A DNA stretch of 64,000 bases. It comes from CAJXZP01 sp963974475. Lineage in GTDB: Bacteria; Bacteroidota; Bacteroidia; Flavobacteriales_G; Salibacteraceae. Numbering within the stretch: position 1 is the first letter of the stretch; every line of letters starts with the position of its first letter. This document shows, piece after piece, positions 46,389-56,716 of this stretch. The DNA lies in assembly GCA_963974475.1 (NCBI GenBank), contig CAXBCR010000001.1, positions 248,001 through 312,000 on the forward strand, in the 5' to 3' direction. The position numbers and the translations under genes were made by a program. The notes beneath the pieces were generated by a model, which saw only the letters and a program-made list of their open reading frames with translations, searched no databases and was not told the DNA's origin.

Positions 46389-46391
46389 ATT

Positions 46392-47489
46392 TTATAAATA
46401 ATTAACCGGATTGGTATTTATTGCCGAAATTCGGATTGCAAATGTAGAAAATTTTTGTGTAAGAAAATCACCTAAAAGCGCACTTGTGTACTGTTCGCTC
46501 TCATAATGCCCTATATCCGCAATAACTATCTGATTTTCAGAATCAAAAAACTCATGATATTTGAAATCAGATGTTAAAAATAAATCTGCACCCGCTTTTT
46601 TAGCCTCCGAAAGCATAAAACTTCCTGATCCTCCACATATTGCAATGCGTTTTATGGTTGGTTTCAATATTTTTGTGTAACGTACCGAACCTGCTTTCAT
46701 CGTATCCTTAATTCGTTGCAAAAATATTTCGGTAGAAACCTCTTTTGGTAATTCACCAATTGCTCCTCCACCAACAAATGGGTTCGTATTTTTTAAAGCT
46801 TGTAAATCATAAGCCACTTCTTCATACGGGTGTGATTTCAGCAATGCGGAAACCACATTTCCTTGCAAATGATTTGGAACAATCACTTCTATTTTAGACT
46901 CGCGCTCTTTATGCACTTCCCCAATTTTGCCCACATACGGATGCGCATCTTCGCCCGCTTTAAAAGTCCCACGTCCTTCCGAACTAAAACTGCAATGCGA
47001 ATAATCGCCAATGTTTCCTGCTCCTGCTTCAAAAAGCGCATCCATCACTTTTTGAGATTTATCAATGGGGCAAAACGTTACTAATTTGGTAAGCCCTTCT
47101 TTTTGCGGATTCAATACCCGGATATTTTCAACACCTAACTTTTTAGCAATAATGGAATTTACGCCATTCGGCACATTATCTAAATTAGTATGAATCGCAT
47201 AAATAGCTATATCATTCTTTATCGCTTTTATTACGGTTCGTTGTACATAATCTGCACCATTAAAACGTTTTAGCCCTCTAAACACAATGGGATGATGCGC
47301 CACAATTAAATTAGCGCCTTGCTCAATCGCCTCATCAATGGTAGCTTCCACGCTATCCAAACAAACCAAAATTCCAGTAACTTTATGATTAGGATTTCCT
47401 ACTATAAGTCCCGCATTATCATAACTTTCTTGAAGCGCGAGTGGCGCCAAACCTTCTAAATATTGCGTAACGTCTTTTATTCTAACCAT
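46392..47489 (-). CDS. Nif3-like dinuclear metal centre protein
   Basis: 365 residues, YqfO/Nif3 (GTP cyclohydrolase 1 type 2 homologue) family. Metal motifs include IVAHHPIVFRG near 61 and YAIHTNLD near 97, with a late HYESEQYT near 326. The middle 100 residues are the PII-like insert found in the longer members. Function unclear. A full -7 match (TAGTTTTG) lies 26 bases upstream. Confidence 0.9.
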   Translation of the reverse strand: MVRIKDVTQYLEGLAPLALQESYDNAGLIVGNPNHKVTGILVCLDSVEATIDEAIEQGANLIVAHHPIVFRGLKRFNGADYVQRTVIKAIKNDIAIYAIHTNLDNVPNGVNSIIAKKLGVENIRVLNPQKEGLTKLVTFCPIDKSQKVMDALFEAGAGNIGDYSHCSFSSEGRGTFKAGEDAHPYVGKIGEVHKERESKIEVIVPNHLQGNVVSALLKSHPYEEVAYDLQALKNTNPFVGGGAIGELPKEVSTEIFLQRIKDTMKAGSVRYTKILKPTIKRIAICGGSGSFMLSEAKKAGADLFLTSDFKYHEFFDSENQIVIADIGHYESEQYTSALLGDFLTQKFSTFAIRISAINTNPVNYL

Positions 47490-47514
47490 TCTAAAAACAG
47501 ATTTTTGATTAGTT

Positions 47515-47522
47515 CAAAACTA
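47515..47522 (-). promoter_or_regulatory. -7 box of the Nif3-like operon
   Basis: TAGTTTTG on the minus strand, full match to TAnnTTTG. Confidence 0.4.
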
Positions 47523-47685
47523 AAAATATAATTGATAACCACCTGATTAATATCTCCGCTAATTTAAGTCCAATTCCTGAAGGATAATTCGTCAATTCTT
47601 TCCATTCACCTACTACATAATTCCTTACAGGATATTATTGCTTAGCGTATTTTATATGACTATTTATACGTAATTTCGTCTTTTG

Positions 47686-48720
47686 ATGTCAAGAATTAGA
47701 TTTGCACTTTATCCATTCGGAATTTTGTACGATGGAATTACTCGCACCAAGAATAGCTTGTACAATCGAGGCATCCTAAAATCAAATTCATTTCCAATAC
47801 CTCTTATTGTAATAGGCAACCTGTCGGTTGGTGGAACGGGGAAAACCCCACATACCGAATATTTCGCACGATTAGTTAAAGACCGTTACAAAACGGCTGT
47901 TTTAAGTAGAGGCTACGGTCGAAAAACTTCGGGATATATTTTGGCGGATGAAAATGCAACCGCAGAAACTATTGGTGACGAACCGCTACAAATTTTTAAT
48001 AGTATTCCAAATATTGATGTGGCCGTATGCGAAGATCGAACCAAAGGAGTGGCACATTTAATTTCCGACAAAAAATCAGAGGTCATTATTTTAGATGATG
48101 CTTTTCAACATCGAAAAATAAAAGGTTCATTCTATATCCTATTAACCACTTTTGAAAAGCCTTTTTATACTGATTTCGTATTGCCAACGGGCAATTTGAG
48201 AGAAGCACGATCAAATAAAAACAGGGCAAATATTATTATTGTTTCCAAATGCCCTACCGATCTTTCGAAAACCGAAAAGGATAATATCATTCGTAGAATT
48301 TCCCCCCTTCCAAATCAACAGGTTTATTTTACAACTATTAGCTATCAAACACCGGTTGCTTATGAAAGCAAAAATGTGTGGAAAAATGAGCAAAAGGTAC
48401 TTTTAGTGACCGGAATTGTAAATCCCAAACCATTAATAAGACATCTGACCGAAGCTGGAAATCAAGTTAAAAGCCTCAGTTTTAAAGATCATCACGATTT
48501 CACAAAATCGGACGTTGAAAAGATTAACACAAAATTAAATGGCCTAGGTAACAACGCTGTTGTTGTAACCACGTCAAAAGATGCGGTAAAACTAAAGCCG
48601 CTATTAAATAAACTAAGCTCCAACATAACGGCATTTGAAATTCCAATTCAAATTAAAGTTCTGTTCGAGCAAGATAATGAACTTCAAAAAAGCATAAATC
48701 ACCATGTTAGCAAAATATAA
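47686..48720 (+). CDS. lpxK: Tetraacyldisaccharide 4'-kinase
   Basis: Phosphorylates the lipid A disaccharide at the 4' position. 344 residues from ATG 47686, with an N-terminal membrane-touching helix and the P-loop GNLSVGGTGKTP near 49. Further motifs are LSRGYGRKTSGY and LDDAFQHRK near 140. Shows the organism makes lipid A. Its 3' end overlaps punA by 17 bases. Confidence 0.96.
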   Translation: MSRIRFALYPFGILYDGITRTKNSLYNRGILKSNSFPIPLIVIGNLSVGGTGKTPHTEYFARLVKDRYKTAVLSRGYGRKTSGYILADENATAETIGDEPLQIFNSIPNIDVAVCEDRTKGVAHLISDKKSEVIILDDAFQHRKIKGSFYILLTTFEKPFYTDFVLPTGNLREARSNKNRANIIIVSKCPTDLSKTEKDNIIRRISPLPNQQVYFTTISYQTPVAYESKNVWKNEQKVLLVTGIVNPKPLIRHLTEAGNQVKSLSFKDHHDFTKSDVEKINTKLNGLGNNAVVVTTSKDAVKLKPLLNKLSSNITAFEIPIQIKVLFEQDNELQKSINHHVSKI

Positions 48721-49519
48721 GGAAGCCTCTGACTTTATTAAAAGTCAAACCAAACTATCGCCCAAATTAGCCATTATTTTAGGCACTGGACTAGGAACAA
48801 TTGCAGATTCACTTCAGGTAGAATGCGATATTGATTACCAAAAAATTCCCAACTTCCCTGTTTCCACAGTTAGAGGTCATAAGGGACGTTTACTCATTGG
48901 GCATATAAATGGCGTAGAAGTAATGGTGATGCAAGGCAGGTTTCATTTTTACGAAGGCTACGACATGACGCGAGTTGCATTCCCTATTCGAGTAATGAAG
49001 TTTTTTGGGATTGAATCTCTCATTGTGTCTAATGCGTCAGGAGGGCTAAATCCAGAGCAAGCCATTGGCGATTTGATGATTATCAATGACCACATTAATC
49101 TGTTTCCTACCAATCCATTAATTGGTCCAAATATCGAAGAATTGGGTCCTCGCTTCCCTGATATGAGTGAGACCTATAATAAATCGTACATTGATAAAGC
49201 GGTTACAATTGCAGCTGAGCATAAAATAAAAATTCACCAAGGTGTGTATGCCGGTTTAACTGGTCCTACTTTTGAAACTCCTGCAGAATACAAATACATT
49301 CGCATCATTGGTGCCGATGCGGTAGGAATGTCAACTGTTCCGGAAGTAATTGCTGCGCACCACATGGGCATTAAATGTTTTGGAATCTCAGTAATTACCG
49401 ATTTGGGAGTGGAGGGAAAAATTCAAGAAGTTTCGCATCAAGACGTAATAGATAACGCCAAAAAGAACGAGAAAAATCTAGTGCTATTAGTAGCGGAATT
49501 AGTGAAGGTGATGCATTAA
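48704..49519 (+). CDS. punA: Purine nucleoside phosphorylase
   Basis: Splits purine nucleosides with phosphate. 271 residues, trimeric (PNP I) type: ILGTGLGTIAD near 26, PVSTVRGHKG near 55, MQGRFHFYEGYD near 79, VSNASGGLNP near 111, and VGMSTVPEVIAA near 204. The ATG lies inside lpxK, so the two are coupled. Confidence 0.94.
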   Translation: MLAKYKEASDFIKSQTKLSPKLAIILGTGLGTIADSLQVECDIDYQKIPNFPVSTVRGHKGRLLIGHINGVEVMVMQGRFHFYEGYDMTRVAFPIRVMKFFGIESLIVSNASGGLNPEQAIGDLMIINDHINLFPTNPLIGPNIEELGPRFPDMSETYNKSYIDKAVTIAAEHKIKIHQGVYAGLTGPTFETPAEYKYIRIIGADAVGMSTVPEVIAAHHMGIKCFGISVITDLGVEGKIQEVSHQDVIDNAKKNEKNLVLLVAELVKVMH

Positions 49520-49525
49520 ATTTGC
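49517..49525 (+). promoter_or_regulatory. -7 box of gatB, overlapping the punA stop
   Basis: TAAATTTGC, full match to TAnnTTTGY, begins in the punA stop codon. It supports the gatB ATG at 49553 rather than the TTG at 49535. Confidence 0.5.
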
Positions 49526-49552
49526 AGCCATAATTTGAAACAATTTTTATCG

Positions 49553-51010
49553 ATGGATAAAGCCATAAGAGACAAGTACACCGCAGTTATTGGATTAGAA
49601 ATCCATGCGCAACTAAATACGAAAAGTAAAGCGTTTTCATCCGACCTAAATCATTATGGTTCGGCACCAAACACCAATGTGAGTCCCATTTCATTGGGTC
49701 ACCCAGGTACTTTGCCTCGCTTGAATGAAAAAAGTATTGAACATGGAATCTTGTTAGGACTAGCTTGCAACAGCGAAATTACTCGTTACAATGAGTTTTC
49801 TCGTAAAAACTATTTTTACGCTGATTTACCGAAAGGTTACCAAATCACTCAATTTGATACTCCTATCTGTACTAAAGGGGCGGTAACAATCAGATTAGCC
49901 GATGGTAAAACAAAAGATATTGGACTTACACGAATCCACATTGAAGAAGATTCAGGTAAAAGTATTCACGACATCGACCCATTTAACTCTTTGGTAGATT
50001 TAAATAGAGCCGGTGTACCATTGTTAGAAATTGTTACAGAGCCAGAAATTGCATCCGCGGATGAGGCGTACGAGTATCTTACTGAAGTGAGAAAACTAGT
50101 TCGTTACCTTGAAATTTGCGATGGAAACATGGAAGAGGGTTCAATGCGTTGCGATGCTAATATTAGCGTTATGCTAAATGGAGCAAAGGAATTTGGTGAA
50201 AAAGTAGAGGTCAAAAACATGAACTCTATCCGTAATGTAAAACGTGCAATTGATTTTGAAATAGGTCGTCAAATTGAACTTGTGGAGCAAGGTATTGAAA
50301 TTGCCTCGGAAACTCGTGGTTTTGACGCGACCGATGGTTCAACCCTACAAATGCGGGGTAAAGAAGGCACAAATGATTACCGTTTTTTCCCAGAGCCAGA
50401 TTTATTACCATACACTGTTTCCGATGAGCAAATCAAGACGATTGGTGATTCCATGCCTACCCTACCGAATGCATTGTTAAAAAAATACACGCAAGAATAT
50501 GGCCTGAGCGAATATGATGCTTTAAATATTATTGACTCCAAAGAAATTAGTCAATATTTCAATCAAGTGGTTACACTTACTACCCATTATAAATCGGCTG
50601 CCAACTGGATGATGGGTGAAATAAAATCACACCTCAACAAATTTGGAATTACCATTAGTGATTTTCAAATTGCGCCTTCACAAATTGCGGAGATTATTGA
50701 ATTAATAGCATCCAATAAAATTAGCCATTCTTCGGCTTCACAAAAATTATTTCCAGCGTTAGAAGATAATCCCGAACAATCTCCCATTGCTTTGGCCGAG
50801 TCGTTAGACCTCGTGCAAAACAGTAATGTGGATGAGTTGGAATCGGTAATTGATACCGTTTTCACTAACTTTCCAGACGAAACAGCTCGGATAAAAAGTG
50901 GAGAAATGAAACTCATTGGATTCTTTATGGGCCAAATCATGAAAGCCTCAGGTGGAAAAGCAGATCCAAAAAAGACCAACCAACTATTAATGAAAAAAAT
51001 CAAATCATAA
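49553..51010 (+). CDS. gatB: Asp/Glu-tRNA amidotransferase subunit B
   Basis: Transamidates mischarged Glu-tRNA-Gln (and Asp-tRNA-Asn) with GatA and GatC. 485 residues from ATG 49553. Seen are IGLEIHAQLNTKSKAFS, the NRAGVPLLEIVTEPE segment near 160, NMEEGSMRCDANIS near 198 and the C-terminal YqeY-like domain. GatA and GatC are not in this window, as is common when the genes are dispersed. Confidence 0.97.
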   Translation: MDKAIRDKYTAVIGLEIHAQLNTKSKAFSSDLNHYGSAPNTNVSPISLGHPGTLPRLNEKSIEHGILLGLACNSEITRYNEFSRKNYFYADLPKGYQITQFDTPICTKGAVTIRLADGKTKDIGLTRIHIEEDSGKSIHDIDPFNSLVDLNRAGVPLLEIVTEPEIASADEAYEYLTEVRKLVRYLEICDGNMEEGSMRCDANISVMLNGAKEFGEKVEVKNMNSIRNVKRAIDFEIGRQIELVEQGIEIASETRGFDATDGSTLQMRGKEGTNDYRFFPEPDLLPYTVSDEQIKTIGDSMPTLPNALLKKYTQEYGLSEYDALNIIDSKEISQYFNQVVTLTTHYKSAANWMMGEIKSHLNKFGITISDFQIAPSQIAEIIELIASNKISHSSASQKLFPALEDNPEQSPIALAESLDLVQNSNVDELESVIDTVFTNFPDETARIKSGEMKLIGFFMGQIMKASGGKADPKKTNQLLMKKIKS

Positions 51011-51019
51011 ATTACAAAC

Positions 51020-52150
51020 ATGGCTCGATTAGCTACAATTATTTTTACCGGTTTTATTGCGTTTACACTTTTTGGATGTTCCGAACCAAAACAGGATCCC
51101 GCATTGCAATTTGAATCTTCTATTTCTGGCTATTTTGATAATATACCAGGAGCTAGTATCACTCTGGCAAAGCAAACTCCTGAAGGAATAATTCCTATCG
51201 ACACGGTAACGGTAGCTGAGAATGGATACTTTTTATTTTCTACCGAAATGGGCGACATATCCGTGTATCGAATAATGACCGGCTCTAATGACTATTTAAC
51301 AGTAGCAGTTGAAAAAGGGGATCACGTGGTTCTGGAAGCAGATGGAAATAACTTGTATGATAATTATTACGTTGGTGAATCATTCGAGTCAGAATTGATA
51401 AAAATTGTAGTAGATGAAACCATGCAATTGGCTAAAGTATCGGATAGTGTTCAGACTGAGATAAAACATCAACAAGCGGCTAAAAACAGTAAAGCTTTGT
51501 ATGATAGCTTTGAATTCCAAAAGGCGATGTACGCCAATTACCATGATTTTTCCGTCAATTTTATTAACCAGTATCCTGGTAGTATCGCTGCTTATTTTGT
51601 AGCCATTGGATTACAAATGGACGAAGATCCCGAATCATATAAATTGGTTTTAGAGCATCTATCTAAGGAGCACCCAAAATTTAATTTTCTCCCAACATTA
51701 CAAGACAAAGTGGGTATCATGCTACTGGCAACCGTGGGAAGCATAGCTCCAGAACTAAATTTTGAGTCACCTAAAGGAGAAATGATATCCTTATCTTCAT
51801 TACGTGGACAGTATGTATTAGTAGATTTCTGGGCCTCTTGGTGTAAACCATGTAGAATGGAAAACCCTCACGTTTTAGACCTGTATAATAAGTATAAATC
51901 CAAAGGGTTTGAAATATACGGATACTCCCTAGATGAAAAACACGAGAATTGGGTAAATGCAATTGAAGAAGACGGCATAAATTGGATTCATACCAGTGAT
52001 TTGTTAGGTTGGCAAGCCGAGGGGTCACTAACATACGGAGTTCAATCCATTCCAGCCACATTTTTAATAAATCCGGAAGGAGAAATTATTGCCCGTAATT
52101 TAAGTCGCATGGAATTAGAAACTAAGTTGATAGAAATTTACGGAGAATAA
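51020..52150 (+). CDS. TlpA-like thioredoxin lipoprotein with DUF4369-type N-domain
   Basis: 376 residues. Lipoprotein signal ends LFGC (Cys20). An N-terminal domain resembling DUF4369 (about 35-125) precedes a helical linker and a TlpA-type thioredoxin domain with the redox pair Cys275-Cys278 in FWASWCKPCRM. It faces the periplasm and likely reduces or exchanges disulfides. It follows gatB by 9 bases. Confidence 0.92.
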   Translation: MARLATIIFTGFIAFTLFGCSEPKQDPALQFESSISGYFDNIPGASITLAKQTPEGIIPIDTVTVAENGYFLFSTEMGDISVYRIMTGSNDYLTVAVEKGDHVVLEADGNNLYDNYYVGESFESELIKIVVDETMQLAKVSDSVQTEIKHQQAAKNSKALYDSFEFQKAMYANYHDFSVNFINQYPGSIAAYFVAIGLQMDEDPESYKLVLEHLSKEHPKFNFLPTLQDKVGIMLLATVGSIAPELNFESPKGEMISLSSLRGQYVLVDFWASWCKPCRMENPHVLDLYNKYKSKGFEIYGYSLDEKHENWVNAIEEDGINWIHTSDLLGWQAEGSLTYGVQSIPATFLINPEGEIIARNLSRMELETKLIEIYGE

Positions 52151-52188
52151 GATTTAAATCCGGAATTCCTTCGAGTTCTTTATTAGCA

Positions 52189-52220
52189 TTCTATATACTA
52201 ACTCAAGTTAGTATATAGAA
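52189..52220 (+). terminator. AT-rich perfect palindrome after the TlpA-like gene
   Basis: 15-base perfect arms (52189-52203 and 52206-52220) with TTCTATATACTAACT. It is followed by a T-rich stretch, so a terminator for the TlpA-like gene is likely, though the low GC stem could instead be a protein-binding site. Confidence 0.55.
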
Positions 52221-52492
52221 ATTCTTTTCCTTTATTAATGTAGTGTACTTAAATTAAGACTGCCCTGGCTATTTAGTATAGCGTGTTGAGTCCAACCGCC
52301 ACATCCAAACAGAATTACATAGATTTTCGTAAGTATTAGAATACACAAGGATTATTGCTTCATCAGTGATTAGAATACCCTTATATACATTCATATTGAG
52401 AAAATCTATGACCACTATTAGTACCTAAAAATCTACCCAATCCAGTAGTCCACCTCACCTAAATAAGACTACAAGCGAATTAATACTGCATA

Positions 52493-52526
52493 AAAAAAGG
52501 GAAACACTTGCGTGCTTCCCTTTTTT
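52493..52526 (-). terminator. Terminator of the BNR-repeat T9SS gene
   Basis: A-run, GGGAA stem with CAC/GTG inner pairs, T-run: arms 52493-52507 and 52512-52526, one mismatch. It works on both strands. Confidence 0.85.
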
Positions 52527-52544
52527 ATAAAATTGAATGCTATA

Positions 52545-55500
52545 TTATTTCACCACAATAAACTTGGCATGTCCTTGAACATCACCCGCAGTAACTGTTA
52601 CAAAATATGTACCTGCTGGCATTGAGGAAGCATTGAAATCATACACTGCAGTACCTTCAGAGAAATTACGTATTTGATTTTGGATTAATTTACCCGAAAT
52701 ATCAAATATTGAAATTTGAGCCGCACCATTATTAGGCATATCAAAAGATAATTTTGAAGCTCCTTGTACTGGATTAGGATACATTTTAATATTACTAATA
52801 TCTTTTGGTGTATTAAACTCAGCCCAAGGCTCTTCCACACTCACTAAGTCTCCACTAGTCCAGATTCCACGACCGAAAGTACCTAAATAGAAACGACCAA
52901 AGTTAGATGCTTCATAATACGGTAATCTTTGTTGACGTACATCTACTACACGAACATTTCCAATTCCAGCACTTTGTTGCGTCCAAGTTGGCACTGAGCC
53001 AGACACATCATCCGATACCCATAATCCCAATTCTGTACCGATTAGTACTTGATCCGTATTGTTAATATTATACTCAGGATCATACACTGGAAAATCAGGT
53101 AAATCACCTTGTAAGTTTCTTTTTGGAGAAATTCCATTAGATGATTCCGCTTGAGTAAGTTCGTACACGTGGTCTAACGCTCCGTACCCACCAGTAGTTA
53201 CCAATAATTTCTCTGGATCTGTAGGATGAATGTTAATTCCTGAAACAGAAGTACTGCCATTGAAAATAGTTTTATACGTTAAAACTGAATCTGGTTCAAC
53301 GCCAGTATATAATTCGTTCAATCCACTAATTCTGTATACACTTCCATTATATCCACCTAAGTAAAGAACATTTCCATCGTTAGAAAATTCCATACTGGTT
53401 GGAGTAATACCTCGTACACTAATCCATTTTGGTGTTTCTCTTGGAAAATATAAACCTTCACGTGTAATATCCACTCCATTATTCATAGACACCGCCAATA
53501 AGGATTGAACTGGATCTTGAACTTTTATGGAATCATTTACATTTAAACTATTAGGTAATATATAAGAAAATGGTACTTGCTCATTTTGACTTACCAGTAG
53601 TATTGAATCTCCAGCGTCATACTTTACGTTGAAGTTACTATTCACAAGTGATCCCACTGGTGGAGCAAACGCCCAACGAATACTGTAAGCGCCAGTATTG
53701 TAGTCAATGGTACCTACACTATCGCCAAAACTTTTAAGAACTCCATTTACATCACTGTCATCAGCTATTTGAGTTCCAGCTACATCTTCAAATCTCACTT
53801 GACCCGGAACGATTTTAGCGCTTGGTTGGTCACGTCTTAAAGTTCCTGAATATACTTTTCGTATTCCATCTCCAGACCCAATAGAATAGGCATTTGAATC
53901 ATTTCTAAAAACTACCGAATCCTTACTTGTTAAATCACTTGTAGATTCCCATAATCTTAGTACTGAAATAAAAGGAGACTCAATTGGGCCACTTCCGTCA
54001 GCAGCACCGCCACTATGAATAAGATTTCCTCCAGAAGCTCCAGGCAAATAAGAATCTCTTCCTACATTCCCAAATTGACTAGTTACAAAAGCCACAGAAC
54101 CAATATTTGAAGCTTGACAATCAAATCCATCTCCTAATGTAAATAAATCGACAGCATCTTTACCAGCATTACCAGGTACGCTTGGATTAATCAATTGGTT
54201 ACCGTTATCTTGAGAACCACCCATGATATATCCTTGAGGAGTAAATGCTACGCCATAATATTGTGTGGTACCAAAATGTCGGTTGTTTTCACTCCAAAAT
54301 ACCGTTGATGCAGCTGCGTTGGTAGTTTTCGCTACCCCTCCATCAGAACCTACATACATGGTATTGGCATCATGCGGGGAATAAGCAAACCAATGTTTAT
54401 CCGCATGTACTGAAAAACGACTTCCTCCTCCAAGAACAGCAACACTTGACCATGAACCTGCTACTCTAAACATAGATACCGCACCTACGTAAATACGATC
54501 ACAATTAGTAGGATCTACAACAATTGCTTGATTATACGTTGCAGGATTAGATCCCATTAAATCAAATGTAGAATCAATAATTGCAGTAGGAGGAGCCGGT
54601 TGTAAAGGGCCCCAATTTTCACCTGCATCTTGCGATGACAAAATTTGAAAAGTAGTTGAAGCTCCGTTAAAGGCTTGAAATGCATACATCATGTTTTCAT
54701 CCAAGTCACATACTGCTAAACTCATTCTTGCACTATTACCAATACCATTAGCAACACCAACTTTTTTATAAGAACAACTCGTTTCACCCGCATCCGATAT
54801 ATATAATTCACCATTATATGATATATATACACGATTACTTTTAGTTGTAATCACATCCTGAACATTTCCGTTTAATGCAGCACATGATGGACTAGGAGTT
54901 GTAAATGGAGAAGTCCAAGTTAATCCATTATCCACGGATACTTTTAATCCGCTACCGGTTCCTGCATAAACAGTATAATTTCCTTGTGCATTCTTGTTTT
55001 TAGAAACAGCAATTCTATTTACAAAAGCCCATTCATCACCTCTAGAAATTGCTCCTGGTGTGGTAGAACTTAAATGTGTAAAGGTTTCCCCTCTATCGTC
55101 ACTCACCCAGATTCCTCCGCCAGGTAAATTACTCCAATCATCACCCGTTCCGACATACACCCGACCGTTTCCGTCTTGTACTATAGCGGAAACTAAAATG
55201 TTTGCCCAGTTATCACTTTTATAAGTCCATGTTCCAGCAGCATCGGTAGAAACATACATTCCTCCACCAATAGCGCCAGCATACACTTTATTAGCATCAT
55301 CTTTATCGATCACAATTCCTCTTACACGTCCACCCACATTGTCTGGACCAGAAAATTCCCAATTTAAACTAGTAGCTCTTGATTTACTACGACTATTTAC
55401 TTCGGCAGCTGCCTTAATATAATCGGAAGCTTCCACTTTACCCGTGTTAACATTTTTCCTCATTGCAGTAAAGAACTCGTTATTAGCCATTGATTGGGCT

Positions 55501-55622
55501 CCCGAATTCACCACCTCTCTAGGAGAATACTGTGAAACATTTTGCGTAGAAAAAATAGCAAAAAGTGCTGCTATTGATCCTAAACCTGCTAGTACAGATA
55601 CTAAAAGAGTATTATTTTTCAT
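52545..55622 (-). CDS. Large BNR-repeat T9SS cargo (sortilin/sialidase-like propeller)
   Basis: 1025 residues. A signal peptide (about 1-28) leads to several Asp-box repeats: VSTDAAGTWTY, VSDDRGETFTHL, VSVDNGLTWTS and SSQDAGENWG, as in VPS10/sortilin and exo-sialidase-type propellers. A long insert (about 560-720) separates two propeller parts. The last 85 residues are a T9SS sorting domain (IKMYPNPVQGA, PAGTYFVTV). No sialidase RIP or catalytic Tyr-Glu set could be recognised, so it is probably a binding protein. Secreted to the surface. Confidence 0.88.
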   Translation of the reverse strand: MKNNTLLVSVLAGLGSIAALFAIFSTQNVSQYSPREVVNSGAQSMANNEFFTAMRKNVNTGKVEASDYIKAAAEVNSRSKSRATSLNWEFSGPDNVGGRVRGIVIDKDDANKVYAGAIGGGMYVSTDAAGTWTYKSDNWANILVSAIVQDGNGRVYVGTGDDWSNLPGGGIWVSDDRGETFTHLSSTTPGAISRGDEWAFVNRIAVSKNKNAQGNYTVYAGTGSGLKVSVDNGLTWTSPFTTPSPSCAALNGNVQDVITTKSNRVYISYNGELYISDAGETSCSYKKVGVANGIGNSARMSLAVCDLDENMMYAFQAFNGASTTFQILSSQDAGENWGPLQPAPPTAIIDSTFDLMGSNPATYNQAIVVDPTNCDRIYVGAVSMFRVAGSWSSVAVLGGGSRFSVHADKHWFAYSPHDANTMYVGSDGGVAKTTNAAASTVFWSENNRHFGTTQYYGVAFTPQGYIMGGSQDNGNQLINPSVPGNAGKDAVDLFTLGDGFDCQASNIGSVAFVTSQFGNVGRDSYLPGASGGNLIHSGGAADGSGPIESPFISVLRLWESTSDLTSKDSVVFRNDSNAYSIGSGDGIRKVYSGTLRRDQPSAKIVPGQVRFEDVAGTQIADDSDVNGVLKSFGDSVGTIDYNTGAYSIRWAFAPPVGSLVNSNFNVKYDAGDSILLVSQNEQVPFSYILPNSLNVNDSIKVQDPVQSLLAVSMNNGVDITREGLYFPRETPKWISVRGITPTSMEFSNDGNVLYLGGYNGSVYRISGLNELYTGVEPDSVLTYKTIFNGSTSVSGINIHPTDPEKLLVTTGGYGALDHVYELTQAESSNGISPKRNLQGDLPDFPVYDPEYNINNTDQVLIGTELGLWVSDDVSGSVPTWTQQSAGIGNVRVVDVRQQRLPYYEASNFGRFYLGTFGRGIWTSGDLVSVEEPWAEFNTPKDISNIKMYPNPVQGASKLSFDMPNNGAAQISIFDISGKLIQNQIRNFSEGTAVYDFNASSMPAGTYFVTVTAGDVQGHAKFIVVK

Positions 55623-55811
55623 ATAAAATAAATTTAACGTAATTTCAATTCTACTTACCTACTTAATTATTAGTAGTTTAATTATTCATTCTGATTTTCT
55701 ACGGTGATTACTCACCATAACCACAAAGAGCGGCAATTTAACTTTTTTTTACACTTTAACAAAAAAAAATAAGATGCTAAAACGCATACAAAATGGAATT
55801 CGAATTAGTTG

Positions 55812-56711
55812 TTAAAACAAATGTTTTTCAGCATGGTATGAAGACCTTACTAAAGGACCACTTTCCACAAATCTAAAACCTAATTCTAATCCAATTTTTT
55901 GATAATTTTTGAATTCATTAGGAGTAACGAACTTTTCTACCGGAAGGTGGGCTCTACTCGGTTGTAAATATTGACCAATGGTCAAAATATCCACTTTCAC
56001 CGACCGTAAATCCTTCATGGTTTGAATTACTTCTTCCTCAGTTTCACCAAGGCCTAACATGATTCCTGACTTCGTTTTCATGCCCCCTTCTTTTAGTCGT
56101 TTTAAAACTTCTAAACTTCGGTCATATTTTGCTTGAACACGCACCAGCTTACTCAATCGAGCAACTGTTTCAAGATTATGCGAAACAATTTCAGGAGCTA
56201 CATCAATTATACGCTGCAAGTTATCCCATTTACCCGCAAAATCCGGAATTAAGGTTTCCATGGTTGTAGACGGACTCATCTCTCTTACTTTAGAAACTGT
56301 TTCTGCCCAAATAATAGAACCACCGTCTTTCAAGTCGTCTCTATCTACAGAAGTGATTACACAATGCTTCACTTTCATTAACATCACCGAACTTGCAATT
56401 CGCATGGGTTCTTTGATATCCGCAGGTAAAGGTTTACCCGTAGCAACGTTACAAAACCCACATGATCTAGTACAAATATTCCCTAAAATCATAAAAGTTG
56501 CGGTTCCTTCGCCCCAACATTCTCCCATATTTGGGCAATTTCCACTTTCACAAATTGTATGAAGCTTATGCTCACCTACAATTTCGCGTACTTTTTTATA
56601 TTCTTTACCAATAGGTAATTTAACTCGCAACCAATCTGGTTTGCGTTGAGAAATTCTTCCTTCTGGATTATGAATTTTTCCACTTTTTGGTTTTACCGTT
56701 CCTGGTTCCAT
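55812..56711 (-). CDS. lipA: Lipoyl synthase
   Basis: Radical SAM enzyme inserting two sulfurs into octanoyl-carrier proteins. 299 residues. The auxiliary cluster CESGNCPNMGEC uses Cys54, Cys59, Cys65; the radical SAM CTRSCGFC uses Cys80, Cys84, Cys87. The C-terminal RSSYHAE motif is present. It starts 5 bases after the outer-membrane protein gene, so the two share a transcript. Confidence 0.97.
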   Translation of the reverse strand: MEPGTVKPKSGKIHNPEGRISQRKPDWLRVKLPIGKEYKKVREIVGEHKLHTICESGNCPNMGECWGEGTATFMILGNICTRSCGFCNVATGKPLPADIKEPMRIASSVMLMKVKHCVITSVDRDDLKDGGSIIWAETVSKVREMSPSTTMETLIPDFAGKWDNLQRIIDVAPEIVSHNLETVARLSKLVRVQAKYDRSLEVLKRLKEGGMKTKSGIMLGLGETEEEVIQTMKDLRSVKVDILTIGQYLQPSRAHLPVEKFVTPNEFKNYQKIGLELGFRFVESGPLVRSSYHAEKHLF

Positions 56712-56716
56712 ACTCT

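Larger units (their letters stand above)
52151..52544. other. 394-base non-coding stretch between converging genes
   Basis: It contains the AT-rich palindrome at 52189-52220 and the terminator at 52493-52526. No gene is supportable on either strand. Confidence 0.5.
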
